A stretch of 64,000 nucleotides of DNA from JAKAXS01 sp965279065 (GCA_965279065.1 OZ257134.1:1054001-1118000); one strand, 5' to 3'; positions 17,712-26,554 are shown, counted from the stretch's first letter. The notes: a model not told the origin generated them from the letters alone. Numbers and translations are program-made.

Positions 17712-19625
17712 GTGAGCAAAACGCCGCTGCTCGATGGCGTAAAGACGCCGGAAGACCTTCGGTTGCTGCCCGAACAGGATCTTCGCCAACTTGCCGACGA
17801 ACTGCGAACCGAAACCATCGATGCCGTATCCGTGACGGGCGGGCATCTGGGCGCCGGCCTGGGCGTGGTCGAGCTGACCGTGGCCCTGCACTGGGTCTTC
17901 GACACGCCGCGCGACCGTCTGATCTGGGACGTCGGCCACCAGGCCTACCCCCACAAGATCCTGACCGGCCGTCGCGACCGCATTCGCACCCTGCGCACCG
18001 GCGGTGGCCTGTCCGGTTTCACCCGTCGCTCCGAAAGCGAGTACGACCCTTTCGGCGCCGCGCACTCGTCCACGTCGATCTCCGCCGGCCTCGGCATGGC
18101 TGTCGCCCGCGATCTTTCTGAGGGCGATAACAACGTCATCGCCGTGATCGGCGACGGCGCCATGAGCGCAGGCATGGCCTACGAGGCCATGAATAACGCC
18201 GGCGCCCGCAACGAGCGCCTGATCGTTATCCTCAACGACAACGACATGTCGATCGCGCCACCCACTGGCGCGCTGTCGGCCTATCTCGCTCGTGTTACCT
18301 CGAGCGGCACGTACCTCTACATGCGCGATTTCGCCAAGCAGCTGGCGCGGCGCCTGCCCAAGAGCTGGGAACGGCGCGCCGCCCGCATGGAGGAATACAC
18401 GCGTCACTTGTGGCAGGGCGGCGCCTGGTTCGAGGAACTGGGATTTTACTACGTCGGACCGATCGACGGCCACGACTTCAATCACCTGTTGCCGGTGCTG
18501 AAGAACGTGCGCGACACCAAGCAGGGCCCCATCCTGGTCCACGTCGTCACCAAGAAAGGCAAGGGCTACGGCCCGGCCGAAGCCTCTGACGACAAGTATC
18601 ACGGTGTCGCCAAGTTCAACGTTATCACCGGCGCCCAGGTGAAGCCCAAGCCCAACGCGCCGACGTACACGCGCGTCTTCGCCGACAGTCTGATCGCGGA
18701 AGCCCGCAAGGACAAGAAGATCGTCGCCATCACGGCCGCCATGCCGGACGGCACGGGGCTTGACGTGTTCGCCAAAGAGTTCCCGGATCGCACCTTCGAC
18801 GTCGGCATCGCCGAGCAGCATGCCGTGACGTTCGCCGCCGGCCTCGCGACCGAGGGCTTGAAGCCGTTCGCGGCGATCTACTCCACGTTCCTGCAGCGCG
18901 CCTACGACCAGGTCATCCACGACGTGGCGATCCAGAAGCTGCCCGTGCGCTTTGCCATCGATCGCGCCGGTCTCGTCGGCGCCGACGGCGCCACCCACGC
19001 CGGCTCGTTCGACCTGGCTTATCTGGGCTGCCTGCCGGAGTTCGTCATCATGGCGGCCGCCGACGAGGCCGAGCTGAAACACATGGTCGCGACGGCCGCA
19101 TCGATCGACGACCGTCCTTGCGCCTTCCGCTACCCGCGCGGCGAGGGATTTGGCGTCGAACTTCCGACCGAAGGCGTACCGCTAGCGATCGGCAAGGGTC
19201 GCGTGCTGCGTGAAGGCACAGCCGTCGCTCTCCTGTCGATCGGCACGCGGCTCGGCGAATGCCTCGCGGCCGCCGATCAGCTCGCGACGTTCGGCTTGTC
19301 GGCCACGGTCGCCGACGCACGCTTCATGAAGCCACTCGACGCCGATCTCGTCCGCCGCCTGGCCCTCAACCACGAGGTGCTGATCACCATCGAGGAAGGC
19401 TCGATTGGAGGATTTGGCAGCCACGTCCTCCAATATCTTGCACAAGCAGGTCTGCTGGATCGCGGCCTCAAGGTGCGCCCCATGGTTCTTCCTGATGTCT
19501 TCATCGATCATGACAAGCCCGAGCGCATGTACGAGCTTGCGGGCCTGGGCTCCGCCGGTATTGTGAACCAGGCTCTTGCCGCCTTGGGACGCGACGTTCG
19601 CAAACCTGAAGCGAGCCGCGCCTAG
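17712..19625 (+). CDS. dxs: 1-deoxy-D-xylulose-5-phosphate synthase
   Basis: TPP enzyme that condenses pyruvate and glyceraldehyde-3-phosphate to DXP, the first step of the MEP isoprenoid pathway and a branch to thiamine and pyridoxal. Motifs: VGHQAYPHKILTGR, the TPP/Mg motif GDGAMSAGMAYEAMNNAG, the catalytic Glu in IAEQHAVTFAAGLA, and the C-terminal transketolase domain. GTG at 17712 is chosen because GGAGG lies 11 bases upstream and the product (637 residues, MSKTPLLDGVKTPEDL) matches DXS; the frame is open far upstream only opposite the tonB-like gene. Confidence 0.95.
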   Translation: MSKTPLLDGVKTPEDLRLLPEQDLRQLADELRTETIDAVSVTGGHLGAGLGVVELTVALHWVFDTPRDRLIWDVGHQAYPHKILTGRRDRIRTLRTGGGLSGFTRRSESEYDPFGAAHSSTSISAGLGMAVARDLSEGDNNVIAVIGDGAMSAGMAYEAMNNAGARNERLIVILNDNDMSIAPPTGALSAYLARVTSSGTYLYMRDFAKQLARRLPKSWERRAARMEEYTRHLWQGGAWFEELGFYYVGPIDGHDFNHLLPVLKNVRDTKQGPILVHVVTKKGKGYGPAEASDDKYHGVAKFNVITGAQVKPKPNAPTYTRVFADSLIAEARKDKKIVAITAAMPDGTGLDVFAKEFPDRTFDVGIAEQHAVTFAAGLATEGLKPFAAIYSTFLQRAYDQVIHDVAIQKLPVRFAIDRAGLVGADGATHAGSFDLAYLGCLPEFVIMAAADEAELKHMVATAASIDDRPCAFRYPRGEGFGVELPTEGVPLAIGKGRVLREGTAVALLSIGTRLGECLAAADQLATFGLSATVADARFMKPLDADLVRRLALNHEVLITIEEGSIGGFGSHVLQYLAQAGLLDRGLKVRPMVLPDVFIDHDKPERMYELAGLGSAGIVNQALAALGRDVRKPEASRA

Positions 19626-19651
19626 AGTGCATCCGTTCCGGCAAGGAGCGC

Positions 19652-19693
19652 GACAACACAACCGTCTGCCAGGACAACTCAACCGTCTGCCAG
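19652..19693 (+). repeat. 21-base tandem repeat before doxX
   Basis: Two adjacent 21-base units (19652-19672 and 19673-19693) differ at one base. They end 12 bases before the DoxX start codon, just ahead of its GGGAAGG ribosome-binding region. This may be chance slippage or a duplicated leader element. Confidence 0.6.
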
Positions 19694-19705
19694 GGAAGGA
19701 ATACC

Positions 19706-20080
19706 ATGTCGAGCCAACACGCTCTCATCAGCCTTGTCGCACGCGTTCTCTTGTCGGCGATCTTCATATCTGCCGGTTACCAGAAGATCATCGGCTACGA
19801 CGGCACCATGCAATACATGGCGAGCCAGGGCGTTCCTGGGTTCATGCTGCCGGCCGTGATCGCATTGGAACTGGGCGGCGGCCTGGCGATCTTGCTTGGC
19901 CTGTTCTCGCGCTGGGCGGCACTCGGGCTGGCCATTTTCAGCGTCGCCGCCGCGCTGATCTTCCACTCCAATTTCGCCGACCAGATGCAGGCGGTCTCTT
20001 TCATGAAGAACCTGGCCATCGCCGGCGGACTATTGCTGCTGTTCGCCAACGGGCCCGGCGCCTGGTCGGTTCGTGACTGA
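19706..20080 (+). CDS. DoxX family membrane protein
   Basis: Small integral membrane protein of 124 residues with four predicted spans, typical of DoxX. Diagnostic text: LLSAIFISAGYQKIIGY at the N-terminus and ELGGGLAILLGLFSRWAALGLAIFS in the middle. Family roles range from thiosulfate:quinone oxidoreductase subunit to redox-stress membrane complexes; nothing here picks one. GGGAAGG precedes the ATG. An M20 peptidase starts 2 bases after its stop, so the two are probably translated from one mRNA. Confidence 0.88.
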   Translation: MSSQHALISLVARVLLSAIFISAGYQKIIGYDGTMQYMASQGVPGFMLPAVIALELGGGLAILLGLFSRWAALGLAIFSVAAALIFHSNFADQMQAVSFMKNLAIAGGLLLLFANGPGAWSVRD

Positions 20081-20082
20081 CT

Positions 20083-21480
20083 ATGGCGGACCAGCTCGCT
20101 GACGTCCTGAGCGCACTCGAGGCGAATTCGGATGCGGCGCTGACGCGCCTGTTCGAATTGTTGCGCATTCCCAGTATCTCCACCGATCCCGCCTACGCCC
20201 AGCACTGCCTGACGGCGGCCGAATGGTGCGCCGAGGAGCTGCGCGAACTTGGCTTCGACGCCTCCGTGCGCCCGACCACCGGCCACCCAATGGTCGTGGC
20301 GCATGACCCCCTTGCACCCGACGGCACGCCGCACGTTCTGTTCTATGGCCACTACGACGTACAGCCGCCCGACCCGCTGGAGCTGTGGGAGGCGCCACCG
20401 TTCGAGCCGCATATCGTCACCGAGAAGGCCAACGGCCCCGTCATCGTCGCCCGGGGCGCCCAGGACAACAAGGGCCAGCTCTCCACCTTCTTCGAAGCCG
20501 TTCGCGCCTGGCGAGAGGTCGCTGGCACGCTGCCCTTGAAGGTCTCGGTGATGCTGGAAGGCGAAGAGGAAAGCGGTTCGCCCTCGCTGCCCGCGTTTCT
20601 CGACGAGGCCGGCGACGAACTGAAGGCCGATCTCGTCCTCGTCTGCGACACTGGCCAATGGGACAAGGACACCCCGGCCATCACCACAATGCTGCGCGGA
20701 CTTGCGTCCACGGAGGTGATCGTCACCGGCCCCTCGCGCGATTTGCATTCCGGCATGTACGGCGGCCCCGCCATCAATCCGATTCGTGCCCTGGCAAAGA
20801 TCCTGGCCGCCATGCACGACGACGATGGGCGCATTGCCGTTCCCGGCTTTTACGACGGTATCGTGCCACTGCCGCCCGATCAGGCCCAGCAGTGGGCCTC
20901 GCTGGAAAGTGCTGCGGCGCCGTTCCTTGCCTCCGTTGGCCTGACCACGCCCGCGGGGGAGAAGGGCTGCACGGTAATCGAGCAGCTGTGGTCGCGTCCG
21001 ACGATTGAATTCAACGGTATCGCTGGCGGCTATCAGGGAGCCGGCTCCAAGACCGTCATTCCATCTAAGGCCTCGGTCAAGATCACATGCCGCCTTGTGC
21101 CGGGCCAAGATCCAGAGAAAGTGGTGGAAGCGATTCAGGCCTTCGTCACAGCCCAACTGCCGAACGACTGCACGGCGGAGTTCATTGGCGTTCGCGCCAG
21201 CGCCGCGATCGGCTTCGACACCACGGCCAGCGCCGTGCTGGCGGCAAGCCAGGCGCTCCAGGACGAATGGCAGCGACCAGCGGTCCTGATGGGCTGCGGC
21301 GGCTCGATTCCGATCGTAACGTCGTTCAAGGATGTCCTGGGCGTGGACAGTCTGCTCGTAGGCTTTGGCCTGGACGATGACCGCATTCACTCGCCAAACG
21401 AAAAATATAATATCTCCTCGTTCAAAAAAGGCGCACGCAGCTGGGCGAGAATACTGTCGGCCTTGGCGAGATCTAAATGA
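20083..21480 (+). CDS. M20 family dipeptidase
   Basis: Zinc-dependent exopeptidase of 465 residues, the M20 dipeptidase/CNDP-like length. The metal-binding sequence is in order: His in YGHYDVQPPD, bridging Asp in GAQDNKGQ, catalytic and metal Glu in EGEEESGSPS, Asp in VCDTGQWD, and C-terminal His in DDRIHSPNEK. The dimerisation lid domain (about 190-350) has DLHSGMYGG with its conserved His. No signal peptide, so cytoplasmic. Substrate not deducible. Confidence 0.9.
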   Translation: MADQLADVLSALEANSDAALTRLFELLRIPSISTDPAYAQHCLTAAEWCAEELRELGFDASVRPTTGHPMVVAHDPLAPDGTPHVLFYGHYDVQPPDPLELWEAPPFEPHIVTEKANGPVIVARGAQDNKGQLSTFFEAVRAWREVAGTLPLKVSVMLEGEEESGSPSLPAFLDEAGDELKADLVLVCDTGQWDKDTPAITTMLRGLASTEVIVTGPSRDLHSGMYGGPAINPIRALAKILAAMHDDDGRIAVPGFYDGIVPLPPDQAQQWASLESAAAPFLASVGLTTPAGEKGCTVIEQLWSRPTIEFNGIAGGYQGAGSKTVIPSKASVKITCRLVPGQDPEKVVEAIQAFVTAQLPNDCTAEFIGVRASAAIGFDTTASAVLAASQALQDEWQRPAVLMGCGGSIPIVTSFKDVLGVDSLLVGFGLDDDRIHSPNEKYNISSFKKGARSWARILSALARSK

Positions 21481-21507
21481 TGTCGTTTAGAGTACAGCCA
21501 ATGAATG

Positions 21508-22254
21508 CTAACGCATTTGATTCGAATAAGTAACGTCCGGGCCAAGTTTGCAGAATGCAATTCTGAATTCCACGGGCACGCCTTCTAACGTTTTGGCGAT
21601 GCGTTCCAACTTCAATAATGGCATGCCAGATTTGATGTCCAAGTATTTGGCTTTTTCTTGATCTGCGAAAATGAGTTGGAGTCGTTCCGCGCTTGGGCCG
21701 ATGAGCAGGCCATAGCGTCTCGCCAGAATTGCAATCGGCAAATCCTGCCCGTCACCATCGGCCGCCAGGCCAGCAAACCGCTCTTCCGGCAAGGTCGAGT
21801 ACTCCAATACTTCGGTCGCCGCGGTTGCGTCCCGCATCAGACGACGTAGGCGAACGACACGCGTGCCCGGGTCAACGTCGAGAGCGCTTGCCTCGATCTG
21901 TGTCGATTGCCCCGAACTTAGATCTTTAGATATTACAGTCCACTGCAGAGGTTCGTTGGCGTTCGTCCGCAGATTGTCGAGCGGCGTCGCGTCCATTGCC
22001 TCGGCTGCTGCCACGAAGGATCCGCGACCTTGCCGCCGTGTGAGAAGACCCTGCTCCGTCAGGGTTTGCAGCGCCTTACGCATGGTCCCGACGCTGACCC
22101 CGAAGTCGCGCGCGAGTTCGACTTCGTTGGGGATCATGGCTCCTGGTTGCCATTGGCCTTTGACGATAAAGCCCATAAGCTGACCGTGAACCTGGAGATA
22201 AAGCGGCCGTGTTTCAAACGCCGGCGTGACATGGGAAGATTTCATGACGTTCAT
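21508..22254 (-). CDS. GntR family regulator with UTRA domain (HutC subfamily)
   Basis: Transcriptional regulator of about 248 residues. The N-terminal winged helix contains LYLQVHGQLMGFIVKGQWQPGAMIPNEVELARDFGVSVGTMRKALQTLTEQGLL, and the C-terminal half is a UTRA ligand-binding domain (LDVDPGTRVVRLRRL, EYSTLPEERF, VPVEFRIAFC). Start 22254 (MNVMKSS) is preferred because the frame upstream encodes non-family sequence; another ATG is at 22245 and neither has a clear Shine-Dalgarno. Lower GC than neighbours. It diverges from an AraC regulator and no catabolic operon adjoins it, so target and ligand are unknown. Confidence 0.88.
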   Translation of the reverse strand: MNVMKSSHVTPAFETRPLYLQVHGQLMGFIVKGQWQPGAMIPNEVELARDFGVSVGTMRKALQTLTEQGLLTRRQGRGSFVAAAEAMDATPLDNLRTNANEPLQWTVISKDLSSGQSTQIEASALDVDPGTRVVRLRRLMRDATAATEVLEYSTLPEERFAGLAADGDGQDLPIAILARRYGLLIGPSAERLQLIFADQEKAKYLDIKSGMPLLKLERIAKTLEGVPVEFRIAFCKLGPDVTYSNQMR

Positions 22255-22414
22255 TATTTTTGAGCCAAAACAACTGTTGGAATAAATTTTAATCTCTGTA
22301 CGAATGTGCGCAGACTCGATATCTCGATCTTTGAAGTAATAGCTGCAGAGATTCTCTTCTGCTCGTTCGTGTCGGCATAAGTGCTGGGCTGAAACGGCAT
22401 AAAGGGATTGGGCG
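22255..22414. promoter_or_regulatory. Divergent GntR/AraC promoter region
   Basis: This 160-base A+T-enriched spacer separates the two divergent regulator genes and must carry both promoters. No perfect operator palindrome stands out. AAGGGATTGGGCG before 22415 gives the AraC gene a usable ribosome-binding site. Confidence 0.5.
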
Positions 22415-23377
22415 ATGGAAACGATTTTCGCAGCCAATCAGTTTCATCCAAGAGATCGCCTGGATCGCTGGTATGACGTCGCCAGCCACGTTTATGTCGG
22501 GCATCGCTGCTCTCTTGGAAAGGGCCAAGAATTTCATGCCTCTATTGAGGCGGGCGAACTTGCCGACATTGCCGTATCGTACCTTGACAGCAGCCCGATA
22601 CGCTTTGTGCGAACCCCGCGCCACGTCGCCGTTGAAGCGAGCCATCACGTGTTCCTTTGTGTCCTGCAGAGGGGCCATGCCATCTGGTTGCAGGACGGAC
22701 GCGAAGATGAGGCCCACCCTGGCGACATTGCGATGTTGGACGCTCAAAGGCCCTACGAGCTGGCATTTACCCAACCAAGCCGCCTTTTGGTCTTCAAGGT
22801 GCCGATGCGCACCATGGAGCAGCGTATGGGGCCGACCATCGGATTGACGGCCATCACAGTCTCGGGCTCGGATACGCTGGGCGGTCTCGCCGGCGGTTTC
22901 TTGGGACTGTTGGCTGAACGGCTTCCGATCGTGCAACAAAGCGTTGCAATCCAGATGGCGGACCATGCGCTTGATCTGGCTGTGACGGCTCTCCTGGCTT
23001 CGACGCGAGGCGGCCGGCCGATATTGTCGTCAGCGAGAGAAGTTGCTGTCGCGGCACTCCACGCGGCTATCAACCGGAATCTCGGTGACGCAAACTTGGA
23101 CACCGAACTCGTAGCGAAGTCCGCCGGAATCAGCGTCCGCTACGCGAGCCGGTTGCTAGCCGAGCAAGGCACGTCGATCAGCCGTTGCGTCATGGAAAGG
23201 CGGCTGGAGCAATGCCGCAGGCTGTTAGCCGACCCCGAACAAGCCCACCGCTCGATAACGGAGATCGCCTTGTCATGGGGCTTTTCCGATCCCTCGCACT
23301 TCGGACGGCGATTCAAGCAGGCCTACGGCTTGTCGCCTCGAGACTATCGGCCCGCCACTGCAAAGATGCGCGACTGA
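22415..23377 (+). CDS. AraC family transcriptional regulator
   Basis: 320-residue regulator with an N-terminal cupin-like AraC_binding_2-type domain (VFLCVLQRGHAIWLQDGRE, HPGDIAMLDAQRPYEL) and a C-terminal double helix-turn-helix. The latter includes LDTELVAKSAGISVRYASRLLAEQG and the family signature ITEIALSWGFSDPSHFGRRFKQAYGLSPRDYR. It is divergent from the GntR gene and convergent with hisF. The effector and target genes are not indicated by neighbours. Confidence 0.9.
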   Translation: METIFAANQFHPRDRLDRWYDVASHVYVGHRCSLGKGQEFHASIEAGELADIAVSYLDSSPIRFVRTPRHVAVEASHHVFLCVLQRGHAIWLQDGREDEAHPGDIAMLDAQRPYELAFTQPSRLLVFKVPMRTMEQRMGPTIGLTAITVSGSDTLGGLAGGFLGLLAERLPIVQQSVAIQMADHALDLAVTALLASTRGGRPILSSAREVAVAALHAAINRNLGDANLDTELVAKSAGISVRYASRLLAEQGTSISRCVMERRLEQCRRLLADPEQAHRSITEIALSWGFSDPSHFGRRFKQAYGLSPRDYRPATAKMRD

Positions 23378-23463
23378 GACGTTCGGACAATCGATCGAGA
23401 TTGATCAGCCGTTCCGCCAACCTTGCCGCATCTGGATCCAAACGCTTGGCGCGGATGTTGGTG

Positions 23464-24237
23464 CTATGCCATCCGCATCGGCACACCGGCGGCCGCCATA
23501 TGCGCCTTCGCCTCCCCAATGGTGTAGGTCCCGAAGTGGAAAATCGACGCCGCCAGAACGGCACTGGCGTGTCCCTTGACGACGCCGTCGACGAGATGGT
23601 CCAGCGTGCCGACGCCGCCCGAGGCAATGACGGGCACGCCGACCGCGTCGGCAATCGCGCGCGTCAGGCCAATGTCGAACCCGGCCTTCGTCCCGTCGCG
23701 ATCCATCGACGTCAGCAACAGCTCCCCGGCGCCTAGGCTGACGACCTCGCGTGCGTAGGCGATGGCATCCAAGCCCGTCGCATTTCGCCCCCCATGCGTG
23801 AAGATCTCCCAGCGATCTGCCGTGCCCGCAGCGGAGACTTTCTTCGCATCGATGGCGACGACGATGCATTGCGCGCCGAATTTCTCCGAGCCTTCCCGCA
23901 CAAACGCACGGCGGTTGACGGCAGCCGTGTTGATGGAGACCTTGTCGGCCCCGGCTTCCAGCAGTTTGCGGATGTCGTCGACGGTGCGCACGCCCCCTCC
24001 GACCGTCAGTGGCATGAAGCAGCGCTCGGCCGTGCGTTCCACGATGTCGAAGATCGTATCGCGATTTTCGTGGCTTGCGGTGATGTCGAGGAAGCAGAGT
24101 TCGTCGGCGCCCGCCGCGTCGTAGGCTGCAGCCGCCTCGACCGGATCGCCGGCATCGATCAGTCCGACGAAGTTCACGCCCTTGACGACGCGGCCGTCCT
24201 TGACGTCGAGGCAGGGAATGATGCGGTTCTTCAGCAT
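23464..24237 (-). CDS. hisF: Imidazole glycerol phosphate synthase cyclase subunit
   Basis: With HisH, converts PRFAR and glutamine-derived ammonia to imidazole glycerol phosphate and AICAR in histidine synthesis. (beta/alpha)8 barrel with IIPCLDVKDGRVVKGVNF (catalytic Asp11), AAAYDAAGADELCFLDI, VGGGVRTVDDIRKLLEAGADKVS and the second catalytic Asp in VVAIDAKK. The 257 residues fit when translation starts at ATG 24237. hisA lies 22 bases upstream on the same strand, but hisB, hisH and hisE are not beside them. Confidence 0.95.
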   Translation of the reverse strand: MLKNRIIPCLDVKDGRVVKGVNFVGLIDAGDPVEAAAAYDAAGADELCFLDITASHENRDTIFDIVERTAERCFMPLTVGGGVRTVDDIRKLLEAGADKVSINTAAVNRRAFVREGSEKFGAQCIVVAIDAKKVSAAGTADRWEIFTHGGRNATGLDAIAYAREVVSLGAGELLLTSMDRDGTKAGFDIGLTRAIADAVGVPVIASGGVGTLDHLVDGVVKGHASAVLAASIFHFGTYTIGEAKAHMAAAGVPMRMA

Positions 24238-24259
24238 GTCGATCCGGATTTCGGGCAGG

Positions 24260-24988
24260 TCAAGCCGCCGCCAGCACGCGCAGCGCTTGCGCGGCATCTA
24301 TACGCCCATCGTAGAGCGCGCGGCCCGAGATTGCACCTTCGAGGATGCGATACTCCGGCCGTGTCAGCGCCTCGATATCGGCCATTGAGGCCAGGCCGCC
24401 GGAGGCGATGACCGGGATCTGCGTGGCACGCGCCAGTTCGGCCGTCGACGGCAGGTTGAGGCCCTTCAGCACGCCGTCGCGATCGATGTCGGTGTAGATG
24501 ATGGCGGCTACGCCCGCGTCCTCGAAGCGGCGGGCGAGATCGATCGCCGTCAGCTCGCTGGTTTCCGCCCAGCCTTCGACGGCGACCTTGCCACCGCGTG
24601 CGTCGATGCCGACCGCGACATGTCCCGGAAATCTCGCGCAGGCCTCACGCACCAATCCCGGATCGCGCACCGCGATCGTGCCGAGGATGACGCGCCGTAT
24701 GCCCTTGTCGAGCCATGTTTCGATTGTCGCCAGATCGCGGATGCCGCCGCCGAGCTGTGCGGGAATGTCGATGGCCTTGAGGATCGCCTCGACGGCCGGC
24801 GCATTGGCTGGCTTGCCCGCAAACGCACCGTTGAGATCGACGATGTGCAGGTACTGAAAACCCTGGTCCTGGAACGTGCGCGCCTGCGCGGCCGGATCAT
24901 CGTTGAACACCGTAGCCTGGCTCATCTCGCCGAGCTTCAGGCGAACGCATTGGCCGTCTTTCAGGTCGATGGCGGGAAACAGGATCAA
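24260..24988 (-). CDS. hisA: ProFAR isomerase
   Basis: Isomerises ProFAR to PRFAR, the step before HisF in histidine synthesis. A 242-residue barrel homologous to HisF: FPAIDLKDGQCVRL with catalytic Asp8, QLGGGIRDLATIETWLDKG, AVGIDARGGKVAVEGW, and the second catalytic Asp in YTDIDRDGVLKGLN. It is first of a two-gene hisA-hisF unit. The next gene upstream is divergent, so its promoter lies in 24989-25113. Confidence 0.95.
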   Translation of the reverse strand: MILFPAIDLKDGQCVRLKLGEMSQATVFNDDPAAQARTFQDQGFQYLHIVDLNGAFAGKPANAPAVEAILKAIDIPAQLGGGIRDLATIETWLDKGIRRVILGTIAVRDPGLVREACARFPGHVAVGIDARGGKVAVEGWAETSELTAIDLARRFEDAGVAAIIYTDIDRDGVLKGLNLPSTAELARATQIPVIASGGLASMADIEALTRPEYRILEGAISGRALYDGRIDAAQALRVLAAA

Positions 24989-25113
24989 GGAAGGGCCTCG
25001 GCTGGGCCGCGCGCGGCCATCAGATTGCTAATATTTCGAGCGATCAATCGTCTTTCGCGCGGTGCGTCAAGTGCCGCGCCGCAGTCACCGATGAGTTTGC
25101 CGTGCTGAGTTCC

Positions 25114-25425
25114 ATGTCTGAAGAGGGCGCGACCCTCCGCCGTGCCGCACCGCGCCGGCTGACCGAGGTCGACGCCATCGACATATGGATCGCCCGCTGG
25201 CTCCGTATCCGCCGTATAGACCTCATTCGCCGCTACCGCTGCGACCCGCGCCGCATCTACGAGATCTGGGAGGAGCGCCGGTTTGCAGGGACGCGGGAGA
25301 AGGCCCTTGCCCTCTTTTCGGTTCGCTATCCAACCTTGCTGGATCGCGTCGATTGTGGCCCTCACCGCCGCATTTCGCATGCGCCGGACCCTGGCCAATT
25401 GAGCTTTTTCGAGCCCATTGAATAA
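25114..25425 (+). CDS. Small hypothetical protein with a probable helix-turn-helix
   Basis: Not assigned to a named family. The 103-residue product is basic and helical, with LTEVDAIDIWIARWLRIRRIDLIRRYRCDPRRIYEIWEERRF at 17-58 resembling a DNA-binding helix pair, then REKALALFSVRYPTLLDR and a short tail QLSFFEPIE. I recall similar conserved small proteins in Hyphomicrobiales, which favours this strand over the open frame antisense to it. ATG 25114 is chosen over one at 25102; neither has a strong Shine-Dalgarno. Divergent from hisA. Confidence 0.6.
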   Translation: MSEEGATLRRAAPRRLTEVDAIDIWIARWLRIRRIDLIRRYRCDPRRIYEIWEERRFAGTREKALALFSVRYPTLLDRVDCGPHRRISHAPDPGQLSFFEPIE

Positions 25426-25598
25426 TTTCCGCGGTGTCCTCGGCAACCACCGACACCAAGTCTCCGCACTTGCTCCACGCCGTGAACAAAAATGGAACTG
25501 ATACTGGACTCACGCGAACGAGTCAGTCATGTTCCTCGTATGTTCTCGCTCGCATCCCCCTGAGCTTCGTGCCCCAAACCCAGCCGCGGAGACCCCCC

Positions 25599-25958
25599 AT
25601 GCGCACCTACCTGATCTCCTACGACCTCGCCAAGCCGCACCTCGACAAGCACGTCGTTGCCCAGGCCATCATGACGCTCGGCACCAGCTGGGCCCGCCCC
25701 TTGGAGCAGACCTGGTACGTCCGCTCCGACGAGGCCGAAGAGACGATCGCGTCTGGTCTTTGGGGCCTGCTCGACGACAACGACGGCCTCCTGATCCAGG
25801 CAGTGAAGGACGAAGCGGTCCTCATGAACACCTCGCTGCGCTGGTTCCGCAAGCGTCGCCCCGGCATCGACGTCGATGGATCCGCCAACATCATCGCCTT
25901 CCCCTCGGCCAACCCGCCGGCGGCGCAGAGCGAGTTCCCGTTTGCGGAAGCCTGCTGA
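25599..25958 (+). CDS. Cas2-like / SinR-type small protein
   Basis: 119 residues. It opens with a beta strand ending in Asp (MRTYLISYDLAKPHLD), then QAIMTLGTSWARPLEQTWYVRSD, then DDNDGLLIQAV. This is the strand-helix-strand pattern of the ferredoxin-fold Cas2/SinR-like family, where the first strand ends YD and a tryptophan-rich strand follows. The last 30 residues are low complexity. There is no CRISPR array, cas1 or toxin partner nearby. ATG at 25599 is chosen because upstream sequence in frame is non-family. Assignment is from pattern recall; other ferredoxin-like folds remain possible. Confidence 0.65.
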   Translation: MRTYLISYDLAKPHLDKHVVAQAIMTLGTSWARPLEQTWYVRSDEAEETIASGLWGLLDDNDGLLIQAVKDEAVLMNTSLRWFRKRRPGIDVDGSANIIAFPSANPPAAQSEFPFAEAC

Positions 25959-25984
25959 CCTAGGGGTCTGTCGTTAGCGATCGG

Positions 25985-26017
25985 GCGGGTGAGGCTGGCG
26001 TCTCACCCGCATTTTTC
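25985..26017 (+). terminator. Intrinsic terminator after the Cas2-like gene
   Basis: A perfect 9-bp stem (GCGGGTGAG / CTCACCCGC) with an 8-base loop is followed by ATTTTTC. It lies 26 bases after the Cas2-like stop and its right arm overlaps the last codons and stop of the convergent rimM. The T-run favours the plus strand only. Confidence 0.8.
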
Positions 26018-26554
26018 GTTGGCGGCACCGTCCTCTTCGTCCTCGCTGTCATCGGCAGCGGGCAATAGGACCACCGCTGTACCGGCTTGCAGGTCGATAC
26101 TGGGCACGTACGCGTCACTGAAGGGAACGAGTTCGCTTGCGCGCTGTCCCTCGACGTGGACTTCGATGATGTCGCCCGCACCGTAGTTGTGAACGGCGAC
26201 GATCTTTCCGAACGCCTTCTGCTCCTGATCGACGGCCGTCAGGCCAACCAGGTCCATGAAGTAGAAGGCGTCGTCCTCCGCCGGCGGCAGGGCGGCGCGG
26301 TCGACGTAGAGCTTGGTCCCCCGCAGCCGTTCGGCGGCCGTACGGTCGTTGATCCCAGCAATGCGCGCAACGACACCCTTGGGCCCGGAGCGAACGGGAG
26401 TGATGTCATACAGGCTGGTCCCGGCCGCATCGCTCAGGCTGCCGTACGCCGCGATGTCCTCTGGGTCCGCCGTGTAGGAGCGGATGATCACATCGCCCTT
26501 GATGCCGTGGACGCCGACGATTTCACCGAGCAGCACGCGGGACGGCGCAGTCAT
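26003..26554 (-). CDS. rimM: Ribosome maturation factor RimM
   Basis: 30S assembly factor that binds S19 and helps mature the 16S rRNA 3' domain. In 183 residues the N-terminal RimM domain shows LLGEIVGVHGIKGDVIIRSYT and GPKGVVARIAGINDRTAAERLRGTKLYV, and the PRC-barrel has FYFMDLVGLTAV, FGKIVAVHNYGAGDIIEV and VPFSDAYVPSID. The start codon overlaps the stop of the upstream 132-residue gene (ATGA), so translation is probably coupled. trmD and rplS, its usual followers, are absent. Confidence 0.94.
   Translation of the reverse strand: MTAPSRVLLGEIVGVHGIKGDVIIRSYTADPEDIAAYGSLSDAAGTSLYDITPVRSGPKGVVARIAGINDRTAAERLRGTKLYVDRAALPPAEDDAFYFMDLVGLTAVDQEQKAFGKIVAVHNYGAGDIIEVHVEGQRASELVPFSDAYVPSIDLQAGTAVVLLPAADDSEDEEDGAANEKCG

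Noticed and set aside
24985..25446. A 153-codon open frame on the minus strand opposite the small gene at 25114
   Set aside because: It overlaps the hisA start and its product is of no known type; the plus-strand product looks like a conserved helical protein.
25599..25958. CRISPR-Cas locus around the Cas2-like gene
   Set aside because: No direct repeats with spacers and no cas1 or effector within the window.
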